Source of the DNA: Oscillospiraceae bacterium Marseille-Q3528
Lineage (GTDB): Bacteria > Bacillota > Clostridia > Lachnospirales > Lachnospiraceae
Length of the DNA: 64,000 bases
Direction of reading: 5' to 3'
Assembly (NCBI GenBank): GCA_018223385.1
Contig: JAGTTR010000004.1
Coordinates: forward strand, 96,611 to 160,610
The notes below the pieces were generated by a model. The model saw only the letters and a list, made by a program, of their open reading frames with translations. It was not told where the DNA came from and did not search any database. Both the position numbers and the translations under genes were made by a program. This document shows, one piece after another, positions 27,133-35,575 of this stretch (positions are counted from its first letter, which is position 1; each line of letters begins with the position of its first letter).

Positions 27133-30100
27133 ATGGGAGAGCAGACGACGAAAACAAGGGCCGGATGGATTGACATTGCCAAGGTGCTGGGGCTGGTCAT
27201 TGTCCTGATGAACCACGCGGAACTGTCGGCAGGCGGTGTCAATTATTTCGGCGGCATGTTTTACGTGCCGGTGTTTTTTGTGCTGGCCGGATACACGTTC
27301 CGCCTGCGGCCCGGTGAGTCCTTCTCTGCTTTTGCGAAAAAAAAGGCGAAGCGGCTGCTGCTTCCCTATGTGGGATACAATGCCTTCTTCTTTCTGTTCT
27401 TTTTTGTAAAAGACCAGCTGCTGGGGGGACAGCCGCTGCGGGAGGCCGGGGTGTCGCTCCTTGGCATTCTGTATTCCCGCAGCTACCTGTATGCCGGAGA
27501 AACGGCCGGACAGACGGTGCTTATGCGGATCTTAAACGGCCCCACCTGGTTCCTGACGGGATTGTTTACGGCACTGCTGGTTTTTTGGCTTCTGATGACC
27601 TGGGCGAAAGGAAGCCGCAAAAAGCTGCTGGCCGGGATGGCTGTATGTCTGTGCGCAGCCTGGGGCTTTTCTTTCCTGCCGGTGCTGCTGCCCTGGAGCC
27701 TGGATACCCTGTGGTTTCATATGGTGCTGTTGGGGGCAGGGGTGCTTCTGCGTGAAACAGATCTGGTCGAAAAATTATATGGCTGTCCCTGGAAAATCGT
27801 CCTTTGCGGTCTGATATTTTTTCTGGTGTCAGCCCTTTCCGGCAGCGGAAACCTGTCGGTGAGAAGCTATGGAAATCACATGCTGTGTTATCTGGCGGCG
27901 GCTTTGCTGGGTTCGGTGCTGGCCATGTTGCTGGCAAAATGGATCGAAAACACCTTCCGGCAGGCCGGAGCGCTCATTGCGTTCGCGGGAAGTCATACCA
28001 TGGCGGTGCTCTGCCTGCATCTGTTTGTATTTATGCTCATTTCCGGCGGCTATGGGGTGCTGGGCATCGACGGCAGCCGGAATCTGTGGAAGCTATGGGA
28101 GATCCTGGGCGCTTTTGTACTCCTGGTGCCTTTTTATCGGTGGCGGCTCCTGCCCCGGGAAAAAGGGGACTGGCAGAAAACAGTCTGTGGCCTGCTGCTT
28201 CTGGTACTGGTGCTTTGGTCACTGCCGTTGGTGGGAAAGGGCATCGACGTCCGGGATACTGGCTCGTACCTGACCAAATACCGGTATATTTTTGATCCGT
28301 CCGTGAAAGTCAATGAGCTCCATTATTTCCTCGGCGAGCTGGCAGGCGGCATCATCTATGCCCTGACACCGGTACGAAAAGTGCTGGCGCTGAACGTGGC
28401 CAGCAGTCTTGTGTACGTGGCGGCAGCGCTGCTGACTGCCTATGTATTGCAAAAAGTGCTCCCCCGGGTGCTGGCCCTGGCCTGTGCCCTGACGGGAAGT
28501 TTCTATGGAATTACATGGATCCGGACACTGAACTGGAATGCTTGGACGGTGTTGTTCTTAAGTGCCGGGCTGGCGCTGCTGCTGGCAGGCTTGCAGAAAA
28601 ACAGCCAGAAATGGCTGGCAGCCGCTGGATTTGTGCTGGCCATCAACACCTATTTTCGGATGCCCAATATGCTGTTCCTGGCGCTGATGGCGGTGGTGTT
28701 CTGGAAAACACTATTGGATGAGTGGAAACATGTGGGTGCTGCGGAAGAAAATGCATTGGCCATGCCTGATAATGTGGCATCAGCACATCGAGTAATCAAT
28801 CACGTGCCGGATGGAACCGTGTCAGCTGAAAAAACAGGGGAGGTTAAGATTCGCGCCTTGTTCCGTCCACGTATCTGGTGGGAGGCGTTGAAAAACTGTC
28901 GGGGATTTTTCCTGGGGGCGGTGGCCGGAGCTGCAGCAGGCCTGTTGCTGGCGTTGATTTTCCTGGGGCCGGATACAGTGCTTCACAATCTGTCCGTATT
29001 GACATCTGTGGGCGCCGGTGAAAATGCGGAGAACACCCACAGTATCACCACGGGCATTTATCTGTTCCTGCTGGGCATGAAAGATGGAGCGCTCCTGTGG
29101 CTGCGGGACGGCCTGCTGATGGCAGTGGTGTGGGCAGTTGTGGCCGGTGCCAGTGAGGTGTGGAAGCGCGTGCGCGGGGAATCTTCAAAAGAAGCGATGG
29201 AAAAGCCTTCACTGGCTATATACTTTACGGCTGGCATTGCCTGCTTTTTCGGTCTGTCCGAGGGCCTGCGGGAGAACATCTTATCGGCACATATATGGGT
29301 GGCTTTTGGGGTGATTCTGCTGGGCACCATTGGCACTTTCCTCTATGCGAAAAAAGACACATTACGCTCCTGTCTGTGCGCATCGGCAGTGATCATCGAG
29401 GGACTGCTTACCATCGGCACAGACACGGGGGTCAACTATTATCGGGTGTATATGGCACTGCCGCTGGGCGTGCTGCTGTTCCTGCTCCTTAGTTGGGGGC
29501 GAAGCAATGCATGTGGACAATCTAGCGGATGTGGAGAATTTGATAAACATGGCCATGGATCGGACAGAGGCTATATCCAATTTAATGAAGATAGGTTGAA
29601 TGATGCGCACGACCACGGACAGGACAGGGTAGATGGACAGCCCGGAGGATATGGTCAATTCAATGGAAATGGGCATGGACAGTCCAGAAATCTGTGTATA
29701 CAAAGGTTTGCTTGTGGTTTTTGTCAGATATTGGCAGTATTTACTTTTGTCTTTGTGACAACAGCGGGCGTGCGTTATGCGGCTACTCATGTGTACCATG
29801 ACGCACCCAACGGGGAACTGACGGCCACCATCGACCATCCCATGTACGAGGATATCTACACCTCCCCGGCCCGGGCGGCGTCTCTGAACCGGCTCATGGA
29901 AGAACTGGCGCCTTACAAAGAACAGAAGCTGCTGCAGATCGGCTGTTTCAACATCGGCTGTGTGCTGACGGACATGAAGCCCTTCTATGACAGCTCCTGG
30001 CCGGATCTGGAATACCTGCCCATGCGCGAATTTAAAGAGCAACTGGAAAACGCGCTGGCTGACGGTCAGGCACCGGTGCTGCTTCTGGGAACCGTGGAAG

Positions 30101-30222
30101 AGTCGGGCATGAACTGGAGCCCGTCCCGGTATGCCATGATCAAAGAACTGGGAGAGAGCAGTGCTTACCGGACATTGTACGTGGATGAACTGTACACCAT
30201 TTACGTTCCAGTGGAGGAATGA
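27133..30222 (+). CDS. Acyltransferase-3 / GT-C fusion membrane protein
   Basis: 1029 residues. Residues 1 to about 370 form an acyltransferase-3 domain: GWIDIAKVLGLVIVLMNHAEL with the conserved His, then PVFFVLAGYTF and about ten helices. From about 375 a second polytopic part begins with KGIDVRDTGSYLTKYRYIF, where the Asp pair after a membrane helix resembles the GT-C catalytic loop, and continues with about ten more helices and a C-terminal extracytoplasmic tail. Two hydrophilic low-complexity inserts interrupt it, near 530-575 and 790-855, the second rich in Gly, His, Asp and Gln. GGAGG lies before the ATG. A single protein could both acylate and glycosylate one acceptor. Upstream and downstream genes are within 15 bases. 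Confidence 0.7.
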   Translation: MGEQTTKTRAGWIDIAKVLGLVIVLMNHAELSAGGVNYFGGMFYVPVFFVLAGYTFRLRPGESFSAFAKKKAKRLLLPYVGYNAFFFLFFFVKDQLLGGQPLREAGVSLLGILYSRSYLYAGETAGQTVLMRILNGPTWFLTGLFTALLVFWLLMTWAKGSRKKLLAGMAVCLCAAWGFSFLPVLLPWSLDTLWFHMVLLGAGVLLRETDLVEKLYGCPWKIVLCGLIFFLVSALSGSGNLSVRSYGNHMLCYLAAALLGSVLAMLLAKWIENTFRQAGALIAFAGSHTMAVLCLHLFVFMLISGGYGVLGIDGSRNLWKLWEILGAFVLLVPFYRWRLLPREKGDWQKTVCGLLLLVLVLWSLPLVGKGIDVRDTGSYLTKYRYIFDPSVKVNELHYFLGELAGGIIYALTPVRKVLALNVASSLVYVAAALLTAYVLQKVLPRVLALACALTGSFYGITWIRTLNWNAWTVLFLSAGLALLLAGLQKNSQKWLAAAGFVLAINTYFRMPNMLFLALMAVVFWKTLLDEWKHVGAAEENALAMPDNVASAHRVINHVPDGTVSAEKTGEVKIRALFRPRIWWEALKNCRGFFLGAVAGAAAGLLLALIFLGPDTVLHNLSVLTSVGAGENAENTHSITTGIYLFLLGMKDGALLWLRDGLLMAVVWAVVAGASEVWKRVRGESSKEAMEKPSLAIYFTAGIACFFGLSEGLRENILSAHIWVAFGVILLGTIGTFLYAKKDTLRSCLCASAVIIEGLLTIGTDTGVNYYRVYMALPLGVLLFLLLSWGRSNACGQSSGCGEFDKHGHGSDRGYIQFNEDRLNDAHDHGQDRVDGQPGGYGQFNGNGHGQSRNLCIQRFACGFCQILAVFTFVFVTTAGVRYAATHVYHDAPNGELTATIDHPMYEDIYTSPARAASLNRLMEELAPYKEQKLLQIGCFNIGCVLTDMKPFYDSSWPDLEYLPMREFKEQLENALADGQAPVLLLGTVEESGMNWSPSRYAMIKELGESSAYRTLYVDELYTIYVPVEE

Positions 30223-30223
30223 T

Positions 30224-31165
30224 ATGTATACGAAAGTAACGCAAAAAGAACTGGCAGAGGTGCTGGACTATTACCGGCAGGATCGCAAAAACTGCCTGTA
30301 CAGCTATATTGATCTGAAAAAATATGGCCTGGGCAATCCGCACCTGTCGGTGTATATTGACCGCGGCCTTGTTACAGATCAAGGATATGCTGATACTTTG
30401 CAGGCTGAAACGATGCACGATATTTTGAAGGAAGCAGACACTTCGCAGGCTGGCGCGGCGGACAGTGCTTTGACAGCAGGCGCCCTGCGCTGCGTCTTGC
30501 TCCAGTATTACACGGGCATCAATGTTTTTTCTTATAAAAATAATCTGGATGTGCCTGCCACCGTCGCTTTTCTGCAGGAAAAACAGCCCTCCATGATCAA
30601 CGGGCCGCTGGAAACGCTGGAAAAATTATACCCATATTTTCGGGAAACCTATGATTTTGAAGCCGGGTATGTGACAGAATTGCTGGAAAAACCGAAAGAC
30701 GAAAGTATGTCAGAAACCGACGAATCTGATGCGGAGACGCAAGCGGAATTCCCCGTGGAAAAAGCCGGCGAAGCCGAGCTACCGGAGATCGCGGCCCTGA
30801 TCTGCACCGACGAGGGCGTGGGCGGCACGTATACCCCGGAGGGACTGGCGGCTCAGCTGCTGGAGCGGCAGCGGGATGGCTTCGGCCGCAATTATTTTAT
30901 CCGGCAAAACGGCCGTATTGTGTGCCATGCGGGCACTTACGCGGAGGTGGACGACCTGGCGGTGGTCAGCGGCGTGATCACGGCGGAAGATTCCCGTGGA
31001 CAAAATCTGGCGGATAGAGTAGTATCTAAGTTAAACAAAGAACTTCTGGCAGAGGGGAAGCATCCCTGCCTGTTCTATTATACAAAGAGTGCAGCGAGAC
31101 TTTACGCCAAGACCGGCTATGCAGCAGGCACCGGCTGGGCGAAGCTGATCAGAAAGCAGGGATAA
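30224..31165 (+). CDS. GNAT-fold acetyltransferase with extra N-terminal domain
   Basis: 313 residues from the ATG at 30224 behind GGAGG. The C-terminal half (about 170-310) is a GNAT domain: VSGVITAEDSRGQNLADRVV contains the acetyl-CoA-binding region and YYTKSAARLYAKTGY is the usual C-terminal helix-strand. The N-terminal 150 residues have no motif I recognise but may be a degenerate GNAT half. An acidic Ser/Glu/Asp-rich linker joins the halves. Placed between the fusion protein and a PLP enzyme, it may acetylate an amino-sugar or amino-alcohol intermediate, but this is inference. Confidence 0.7.
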   Translation: MYTKVTQKELAEVLDYYRQDRKNCLYSYIDLKKYGLGNPHLSVYIDRGLVTDQGYADTLQAETMHDILKEADTSQAGAADSALTAGALRCVLLQYYTGINVFSYKNNLDVPATVAFLQEKQPSMINGPLETLEKLYPYFRETYDFEAGYVTELLEKPKDESMSETDESDAETQAEFPVEKAGEAELPEIAALICTDEGVGGTYTPEGLAAQLLERQRDGFGRNYFIRQNGRIVCHAGTYAEVDDLAVVSGVITAEDSRGQNLADRVVSKLNKELLAEGKHPCLFYYTKSAARLYAKTGYAAGTGWAKLIRKQG

Positions 31166-31167
31166 CG

Positions 31168-32220
31168 ATGTATTATGTAAATGAAAATATCAGAGACTGT
31201 GTCCGGGTTTATCCGGAGCAGGGCAGACGGCCCTATCTGCGGCTGGATATGAATGAAAACCCGGAGGGACTGCCAAAGGCATTTGTGGACAGCGTGCTGG
31301 CGGAGATCACGCCGGAGTATCTGGCCACCTACCCGGAGCCGGATGTGTTCAAGCAGAAATACGCGGATTATCTGGGGGTAAAGCCGGAGAATCTGTGCCT
31401 CACCAACGGGTCGGTCATGGCCATCCGATACATTCTGGAAACCTTTGTGAAAAAAGGAGAAACCGTGGTGACAGTGGCGCCTTCCTTTGAGATGTACTGG
31501 GTGACCTGCGCCATGCTGGGGCTGAACCATGTGGGCGTTCCTTACGATGACGATCTGCACATCAGCGGCCAGCAGATCGTGGATGCCATCGACGGGCACA
31601 CCGATCTGGTGGCACTTTTGAACCCCAACAATCCCATCGGCAATGTATTCACAGAGGCCGAGGTGCGGGCGGTCATTGCGCGTGCCCGGGAAGTGGAGGC
31701 TGTGGTCGTCATCGACGAGGCTTATTTTTATTTCAACCCCAACAGCTTTCTGCCGCTGTTTCAGGAATACGACAATGTGATCGTGCTGCGGACATTTTCC
31801 AAGCTGTGCTCCATGGCCGGTCTGCGGATGGGCATCGTGATCTCTCGGCCGGAAATCATCGAATATGTGCAGAAATCCATCCCGGGCTTTGAGGTGAACA
31901 CGGTTGCGCTGCTGTTTGGCGAGCGGATGCTGGATCACCCGGAGCTGTTTGACCAGATGCTGGCCATCGAGCAGGAGGGCCGCACCTGGATCCGGGAGAA
32001 ACTGTTGGAAAACGGTTACCACTGCGATTTCGGTCAGGGCAATTTCTTTTTTGTGGAGCCCCACACCGATCCGATGGTACTGGAAAAGAAAATGCGGGAG
32101 AAAGGCATCCTGATCAAAACCTATGGAAAACCGCTTCTGAAAAAATACATCCGCATTTCCATTGGTTCCAAGCGCGTGATGGAGCAGTTCCTGGAAGCTT
32201 TTTTGGAGTTAGATCAATAA
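31168..32220 (+). CDS. HisC-like PLP-dependent aminotransferase or decarboxylase
   Basis: 350 residues, class I/II fold. RLDMNENPEGLP at the N-terminus is the typical HisC/CobD substrate motif, NPNNPIGNV and DEAYFYF are cofactor contacts, and TFSKLCSMAGLRMG carries the Schiff-base lysine near residue 210. No other histidine genes are present. HisC-like proteins in glycan clusters have been shown elsewhere to act as phospho-amino-acid decarboxylases (for example the Campylobacter enzyme making ethanolamine phosphate from serine phosphate). The LicC-like gene next door, which would activate such a phospho-alcohol with CTP, makes this attractive but unproven. Confidence 0.8.
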   Translation: MYYVNENIRDCVRVYPEQGRRPYLRLDMNENPEGLPKAFVDSVLAEITPEYLATYPEPDVFKQKYADYLGVKPENLCLTNGSVMAIRYILETFVKKGETVVTVAPSFEMYWVTCAMLGLNHVGVPYDDDLHISGQQIVDAIDGHTDLVALLNPNNPIGNVFTEAEVRAVIARAREVEAVVVIDEAYFYFNPNSFLPLFQEYDNVIVLRTFSKLCSMAGLRMGIVISRPEIIEYVQKSIPGFEVNTVALLFGERMLDHPELFDQMLAIEQEGRTWIREKLLENGYHCDFGQGNFFFVEPHTDPMVLEKKMREKGILIKTYGKPLLKKYIRISIGSKRVMEQFLEAFLELDQ

Positions 32221-32230
32221 ATGAGATAAA

Positions 32231-32260
32231 TTCAAACAAACTGGCGCAGATTGCTATAAT
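32231..32260 (+). promoter_or_regulatory. Promoter for the nucleotidyltransferase/DUF1919 genes
   Basis: TTCAAA (32231-32236), an 18-base spacer and a perfect TATAAT (32255-32260). It is 80 bases before the ATG at 32340, in the only gap of this run, so the two following genes can be expressed separately from the PLP enzyme. Confidence 0.6.
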
Positions 32261-32339
32261 AAAAATATAAGATCATCTGGCCCTGGCGGATATGCGATCA
32301 AATTGAAAAATGAACAAAGAAAAAGAGGAGGTCGAAGGG

Positions 32340-33053
32340 ATGAGAGCAGTATTAATGGCAGCAGGCGTGGGAAGCCGGATCAGCCGGGAGGTGCGCAAGC
32401 CGAAAAGTCTTCTGGACATCGGCAACGGAGAGCTGCTTTTACATTATACAGTCAAAATGCTGAAACGGCACGGCCTGGACGTGACCATCGTGGTGGGTTA
32501 CCAGAAGGAGCTGTTTTATGAGGCGCTGAAAGGCCTGGACGTGACCTTTGTGGTCAACCCCTTCTACCGGGTGTCCAACAGCATCGCGTCCCTCTGGTTT
32601 GCGAAAGATATGCTGGATACCGACGAGGATTACTTGTTCGGCAACGCCGACGTTTTCCTGGAAGAGGAAATTCTGGAGCGGCTGCTGGCGTCCAAAGAGG
32701 ATATCACCATGCTGGCGGATTACCGGAAAATCGAGACCGGTGACTATTTCTTCCACTGTGAAGATGGCCTGGTGCGCAAATACGGCAAGGAGCTGCCGGT
32801 GTCCGAACGCACGTGTGAGTACGTGGGCATTGCCAAGGTGGGCAAAAACTACATGCCCCATTTTGTGGAACTGATGCAGGAAATGGTGGACGCGGAGGAG
32901 TATACCACCTGGTGGGAGACAATCCTGTACGCCCACTGCTATGAATTCCCGATCCACACGCTGGATGTGGCGCCGTATTTCTGGTCGGAGATCGACTATA
33001 TTGAGGACTACGAGCGGATCGTGGACTATGTGGGAGGAAAAAATGACCATTAA
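32340..33053 (+). CDS. LicC-like sugar/choline-type nucleotidyltransferase
   Basis: 237 residues from the ATG at 32340, behind GGAGG. VLMAAGVGSRI and RKPKSLLDIG are the nucleotide-binding and lysine motifs of the NTP_transferase fold; GNADVFLEEE is the metal-binding loop. Size and the VNPFYRVSNSIASLWFA segment match the phosphocholine cytidylyltransferase (LicC) and related phospho-alcohol or phosphonate activating enzymes more than the 290-residue RmlA. It would make a CDP-linked donor in the cytoplasm. Neighbours are the HisC-like enzyme and DUF1919, whose start overlaps its end by 11 bases. Confidence 0.82.
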   Translation: MRAVLMAAGVGSRISREVRKPKSLLDIGNGELLLHYTVKMLKRHGLDVTIVVGYQKELFYEALKGLDVTFVVNPFYRVSNSIASLWFAKDMLDTDEDYLFGNADVFLEEEILERLLASKEDITMLADYRKIETGDYFFHCEDGLVRKYGKELPVSERTCEYVGIAKVGKNYMPHFVELMQEMVDAEEYTTWWETILYAHCYEFPIHTLDVAPYFWSEIDYIEDYERIVDYVGGKNDH

Positions 33054-33687
33054 AGAGGCTGTCATCGAGGTTTGTCACAAGATTTTTTTGCCGCCTTATG
33101 AGAAAAAAATGCGGCGCAGGCTGGAAAATCATGATTTTACGTTCCTTGCCTCCAACTGTACGGCGGGGATCATCTACCATCGGCTGGGGATGAAATTCCT
33201 TTCCCCCACCATCAACATGTTTATCTGGCAGGATGATTTCCTGAAATTTGTGCTGGATCTGCCTCATTATCTGGGCTGCGAGCTGCAGTTTATTGAGACG
33301 GAGGAGCCTTATCCGGTGGCCATGCTGGACGACATCAAGCTGTATTTCAACCATTATAAGACCGCGGAGGAAGCCCGGGAAAAATGGGAGGAGCGTAAGA
33401 AACGGATGCACATGGACAATCTGTACATTCTCATGTGTGACCGGGATGGCATCACTGAGGACGATATGCGCAAATTAGAGCAGGTGGATTGCAAAAATAA
33501 AGTGGTGCTCACTGCAAAGCCCCACCCGGACATTGATTTTGCGTTCCAGCTGCCGGAATATGCCAACGAGGACTATGTGGGCTATTATCTGGGGAAAAAT
33601 GCCATCACGGACAAAACCGTTGTGGAAAAGCATTTCGATTTCGTGAAGTGGCTTAACGGCGCATCACCGAAGGACTGTCACCTCTGA
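33043..33687 (+). CDS. DUF1919 exopolysaccharide-associated protein
   Basis: 214 residues from the ATG at 33043, with GGGAGGAAAAA before it and an 11-base overlap with the nucleotidyltransferase. FLASNCTAGIIYHRLGMKF and SPTINMFIWQDDFLKF are the DUF1919 core. The biochemical role of the family is not established to my knowledge; members occur in capsule and exopolysaccharide loci. No membrane helix or signal peptide, so cytoplasmic. Coupling to the LicC-like gene suggests it acts on, or transfers, the activated group. Confidence 0.8.
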   Translation: MTIKEAVIEVCHKIFLPPYEKKMRRRLENHDFTFLASNCTAGIIYHRLGMKFLSPTINMFIWQDDFLKFVLDLPHYLGCELQFIETEEPYPVAMLDDIKLYFNHYKTAEEAREKWEERKKRMHMDNLYILMCDRDGITEDDMRKLEQVDCKNKVVLTAKPHPDIDFAFQLPEYANEDYVGYYLGKNAITDKTVVEKHFDFVKWLNGASPKDCHL

Positions 33688-33766
33688 TCAGAAAATACAG
33701 GATCAGGGAAAATGTCGGTGATCATGCGGCAGCAGCGCGAGGATAGAGGAGTGAAAAAATAAAAAT

Positions 33767-35575
33767 ATGAAACAATGGAAACGTTGGATCAGAGAGGATT
33801 TAAAAGGGCTGGGTTTGTTCCTGGTGCTGGCAGGCGGGCTTCTGTACGCCATCCTGTTCTGGTTCGGCTATCATCTGACCTATGACAATACCATTTTGCC
33901 GGGAGGAAATTTCTGGCTGGTGGGCGGCGAGATCCTGCTCACCGGGATCGTGGCGGCGGCAGTGCTGGCGGTGCTTTTCCGGGCGCTGTCAGGAGGATTT
34001 TGCAGGACAGAAACCCCGACAGTCATGCCGGAAAACAAATGTACGAGCACATCAGCCCCGACAGCAGATGCGGCCGAATATGATCATGAGAAAGACGGTC
34101 AGACTGCAACAGGAAATGAACGGAAGGAAGAAAAGTCCGGCATTTGGCGCACCAGATATGCTTCTTTTATAGAGAAAAAATACGCGTTCTTTGTGCTCTG
34201 GGCGGTAATCTTCCTGCTGTGGATCCCGTTCTGGCTCAGCTCGTATCCGGGCATTTTTTCCTATGATAGCAATCTGCAGTTCAATTGGTATTTCACGGAT
34301 TACCGGTCGGCGCATCATCCGCTGGTACATACATGGATGCTGGGCGGTCTGGTGGATCTGGGGCACACGCTGTTTGGCTCCTATCAGGCCGGGGCGGTGC
34401 TGTACGCCCTGACCCAGATGGTTATCATGTCGGCGCTGTTTGCGGGCATCTGTCTGTATCTGGGACGGAAAAAAGCGCCGTTGTGGCTGTTTGCGGCATC
34501 GGTGATCTTTTACGGCATTTACCCAGCTAATGCGTACCTGTGCATGACTGCCACCAAGGATAGCATTTTTTCCGCGCTGTTCGGATTTTATATGGCCCAG
34601 CTGCTGGCAGCGGGACTGGATCCGGACGGATTTTTCCGGTCAAAGAAACAGCTGGCAGAGCTGATCATCACCTGTTTTCTCATGATGATCCTGCGCAACA
34701 ACACCATGTATATGATCCTCATCGGGGCGCCGTTTTTCCTGATCTGGTATCGAAAACACTGGAAGGGCGCGCTGGTGGCGGTGGCAGTGCCGCTGCTCCT
34801 GCTGAAAATCTACACCGGACCGGTGTATGACGCCCTAGGTGTGGAGCGGGTGGATGCCAGAGAGGCGTATAATGCTATCATTCAGACCATTTCCCGGACA
34901 TACAATCTGGCGCCGGAGGATTTTACAGAGGAAGAAAAGGAGCTGCTGTTCGAGGTGATCCCGGAGGATTATATCGTGCGGTATGTGCCCCACAAGGGGG
35001 ATGAGGTGCGCTGGGGCTTTGATACGGCGGCCTTCAACGAGCACAAAGCGGAATTTTTCAAGCTGTGGATCGAAAAAGGGCTGTCCCATCCGCTTATGTA
35101 CCTGGATGGATTTTTCTCCACCAATTTCGGCCTCTGGTATCCATGGGACATTTTGCCGGATGACACCACCATCCGCATGTACGTGGAATATTTCTTCGGG
35201 ACAGAGACCCAGGAAATTCTGGGCATTCATTTTGATCCGAAGCTGCCGCTGTTCCATCAGATCAGCTATGCCATCTGTCAGGACAGTGTGCTGACCCGGA
35301 TTCCGGTCATTGGCGGTATCCTGTTTGGCGCGGGCACGTTTATCTGGATTGTGCTGTTTGCCAGTTTTTACCTGATCTGGACAAAAAAATGGGGACCAGT
35401 TTTTACCATCCTGATCCCCATGTGGGCATATTTCCTCACGTTATTGTTCGGGCCGGTGTCCTGTATGCGGTATATGTATCCCTACATGACAAGTCTGCCC
35501 ATCATCCTTTATCTGTTGTCCCGGGCCGGTGACAACTGGGCCAGCATGGCGTCCACTGCCGCTTCGGAGGCGTGA
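33767..35575 (+). CDS. DUF6020-type polytopic membrane protein (GT-C-like)
   Basis: 602 residues. Two helices at the N-terminus, a hydrophilic Thr/Glu/Lys-rich linker at about 78-130, then about ten helices. LSSYPGIFSYDSNLQFNWYF after the first core helix is the recognisable DUF6020 segment, with an Asp where GT-C enzymes have the catalytic acid; HHPLVHTW follows. Family function is not established, but the topology is that of membrane glycosyltransferases using lipid-linked donors. Its last 67 bases overlap the 3' end of the convergent gene on the other strand. Confidence 0.72.
   Translation: MKQWKRWIREDLKGLGLFLVLAGGLLYAILFWFGYHLTYDNTILPGGNFWLVGGEILLTGIVAAAVLAVLFRALSGGFCRTETPTVMPENKCTSTSAPTADAAEYDHEKDGQTATGNERKEEKSGIWRTRYASFIEKKYAFFVLWAVIFLLWIPFWLSSYPGIFSYDSNLQFNWYFTDYRSAHHPLVHTWMLGGLVDLGHTLFGSYQAGAVLYALTQMVIMSALFAGICLYLGRKKAPLWLFAASVIFYGIYPANAYLCMTATKDSIFSALFGFYMAQLLAAGLDPDGFFRSKKQLAELIITCFLMMILRNNTMYMILIGAPFFLIWYRKHWKGALVAVAVPLLLLKIYTGPVYDALGVERVDAREAYNAIIQTISRTYNLAPEDFTEEEKELLFEVIPEDYIVRYVPHKGDEVRWGFDTAAFNEHKAEFFKLWIEKGLSHPLMYLDGFFSTNFGLWYPWDILPDDTTIRMYVEYFFGTETQEILGIHFDPKLPLFHQISYAICQDSVLTRIPVIGGILFGAGTFIWIVLFASFYLIWTKKWGPVFTILIPMWAYFLTLLFGPVSCMRYMYPYMTSLPIILYLLSRAGDNWASMASTAASEA

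Noticed and set aside
31168..32220. Histidine biosynthesis gene hisC
   Set aside because: No other his genes are near and the context is surface-glycan assembly, so I give only a HisC-like label.
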